DNA from: Gammaproteobacteria bacterium
GTDB lineage: Bacteria; Pseudomonadota; Gammaproteobacteria; UBA6429; Thiohalophilaceae
Length of the DNA stretch: 5,363 bases
Assembly: GCA_013152045.1 (NCBI GenBank)
Contig: JAADGZ010000054.1
Location: forward strand, 1-5,363
Direction: 5' to 3'
Translations under genes and position numbers: made by a program
Shown here: piece by piece, positions 4,508 to 5,363 of the stretch
Position numbering within the stretch: position 1 is the first letter of the stretch
Layout: every line of letters begins with the position of its first letter
Notes under the pieces: generated by a model
What the model was told of the DNA's origin: nothing
What the model saw: only the letters and a program-made list of their open reading frames with translations
Database searches by the model: none

Positions 4508-5140
4508 ATGCCATCACCAGAACTTATAATAGCGTTCTTTCTAGCAACCGGCATTTTCGCTTACATGCCGGGTCCTTCAATGCTTTATGCAGCAGCGCAG
4601 ACAATCGCTCGGGGACAACGGGCAGGATGGTTTGCTGCACTTGGCATTCACATTGGCGGATATGTACACGTGATAGCTGCAGCCTTCGGTCTGGCAATTT
4701 TATTCAAATCGGTCCCGATCCTTTATGTAGCACTAAAATTTGGCGGTGCGGCATATCTGATTTGGCTTGGCTTCAAGATGTTTACTTCTAAGTCGCTCTT
4801 AAAAACAACCGACTTAAAGGTAGACGTAAAAAGCCCGCGAAGAGCTTTCTGGGAGAGCGTCACCGTCGAAGTTCTTAACCCCAAAACTGCAATTTTCTAC
4901 CTCGCGTTTTTACCACAATTCGTAAACCCAAATGCAGGTTTGGCAGTTTGGATACAGTTACTCATTCTCGGCACGATAGTGAATATCGTGTTTTCAAGCT
5001 CAGATGTGTTGTGTGTTTTGCTGGCAAACAAATTGACCACATTTTTCAAAAACTCTGGCTCATCAAATCGTATTGCGTCACGCCTTGGCGGTGGCATACT
5101 GATAGCTATCGGCTTCAATATAGCCCTCAATCGCCAATAA
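4508..5140 (+). CDS. LysE/RhtB-family amino-acid exporter
   Basis: The 210-residue membrane protein fits the LysE superfamily, which exports amino acids or related metabolites through the inner membrane, driven by the ion gradient. Visible marks are an N-terminal helix running into the conserved Y19-M-P-G-P-S (PGP at 21-23), the GxxAGWFAALGIHIGG-like second-helix region (36-51), FGGAAYLIWLGFKMF (78-92), the loop NPKTAIFYLAFLPQFV (124-139), and further helices at about 145-172 and 190-207, giving six segments. Length is typical. An in-frame TGA at 4493-4495 makes 4508 the first usable ATG; the ribosome binding site is weak (AGTGAAAG, 4491-4498). The exported substrate cannot be told. The gene stands alone, with a repeat copy upstream and a palindrome module downstream; no clear terminator was found. 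Confidence 0.9.
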   Translation: MPSPELIIAFFLATGIFAYMPGPSMLYAAAQTIARGQRAGWFAALGIHIGGYVHVIAAAFGLAILFKSVPILYVALKFGGAAYLIWLGFKMFTSKSLLKTTDLKVDVKSPRRAFWESVTVEVLNPKTAIFYLAFLPQFVNPNAGLAVWIQLLILGTIVNIVFSSSDVLCVLLANKLTTFFKNSGSSNRIASRLGGGILIAIGFNIALNRQ

Positions 5141-5232
5141 TGGCTTTGTTTTAAATTGCGAATTGCGCTAAATTTATGAATAACGGCGGTTGAATTCTTG
5201 TCTTAGTAATTCACCCCCCATTGCCTGAAACA

Positions 5233-5363
5233 CCCACGCCGTCATTATCGGGCTTGACCCGATAATCCAGCAACCCGAAATCCTTCGGGTTAAAAAACTT
5301 CAACGCATGAAGATTTTTCACTGCAGCCAAGAGTTGTGCTGAAGGCTTGGCGCAATTGGATAG
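5233..5363 (+). repeat. Palindrome module, copy 2 (runs off window)
   Basis: This aligns with 1691-1817 from CCCACGCC onward. The 9-base inverted repeat (5244-5252 and 5258-5266) is identical, while the following stem is different in sequence but still paired: AACCCGAA (5272-5279) with TTCGGGTT (5284-5291), followed by six As. The linker has drifted more. A further stem is seen only here: TGC-A-GCCAAG (5322-5331) with CTTGGCGCA (5346-5354). It starts 92 bases after the LysE stop. Whether a long-repeat copy follows, as at 1818, lies outside the window. Confidence 0.8.

Overview
This 5.4-kb window is chromosomal-type DNA, most likely from an alphaproteobacterium. The clue is an interstitial palindrome (TTATCGGG-CTTGA-CCCGATAA followed by TCCAGCAACC), a repeat style common in that class; the call is an inference and the genus is not recognised. 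There are five intact protein genes, one clear gene relic, one doubtful relic, and a dense family of non-coding repeats occupying every long intergenic space.

Layout: 1-435 holds one long repeat copy (cut by the window edge), a possible 3' gene tail and a partial repeat copy. 436-858 (+) is a HIT-family nucleotide hydrolase/transferase. 884-1444 (-) is a histidine phosphatase of the phosphoglycerate-mutase superfamily, convergent with it. 1445-2073 is repeat territory: an inverted terminal motif, a palindrome module, the best full copy of the long repeat and a decaying tandem of CACCGTAAT. This runs directly into 2075-2248 (+), the last 57 codons of a serine recombinase (resolvase). 2296-2793 (-) is an OhrR-like MarR regulator, divergent from 2898-3860 (+), a Tat-exported metallo-beta-lactamase-fold hydrolase related to the methyl parathion hydrolase/lactonase group, which ends at a strong intrinsic terminator. 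3919-4507 has another repeat copy plus two unexplained inverted-repeat structures. 4508-5140 (+) is a LysE/RhtB-type exporter. 5233-5363 is a second palindrome module running off the window.

How it fits together: the regulator and exported hydrolase form a plausible two-gene module, the MarR protein probably controlling both from the 104-bp shared promoter region. This module is visibly GC-richer (about 55-65% in sampled lines) than the HIT and LysE genes (about 40-47%), lies beside a resolvase remnant and is bracketed by repeats, so it looks acquired. The HIT, phosphatase and LysE genes look like background genes. The most unusual content is the composite repeat family: three similar long copies, with a terminal motif containing GGTAACTGTCACCG that also occurs alone, inverted and in slippage-like tandems, and internal hairpins whose pairing is kept despite base changes.
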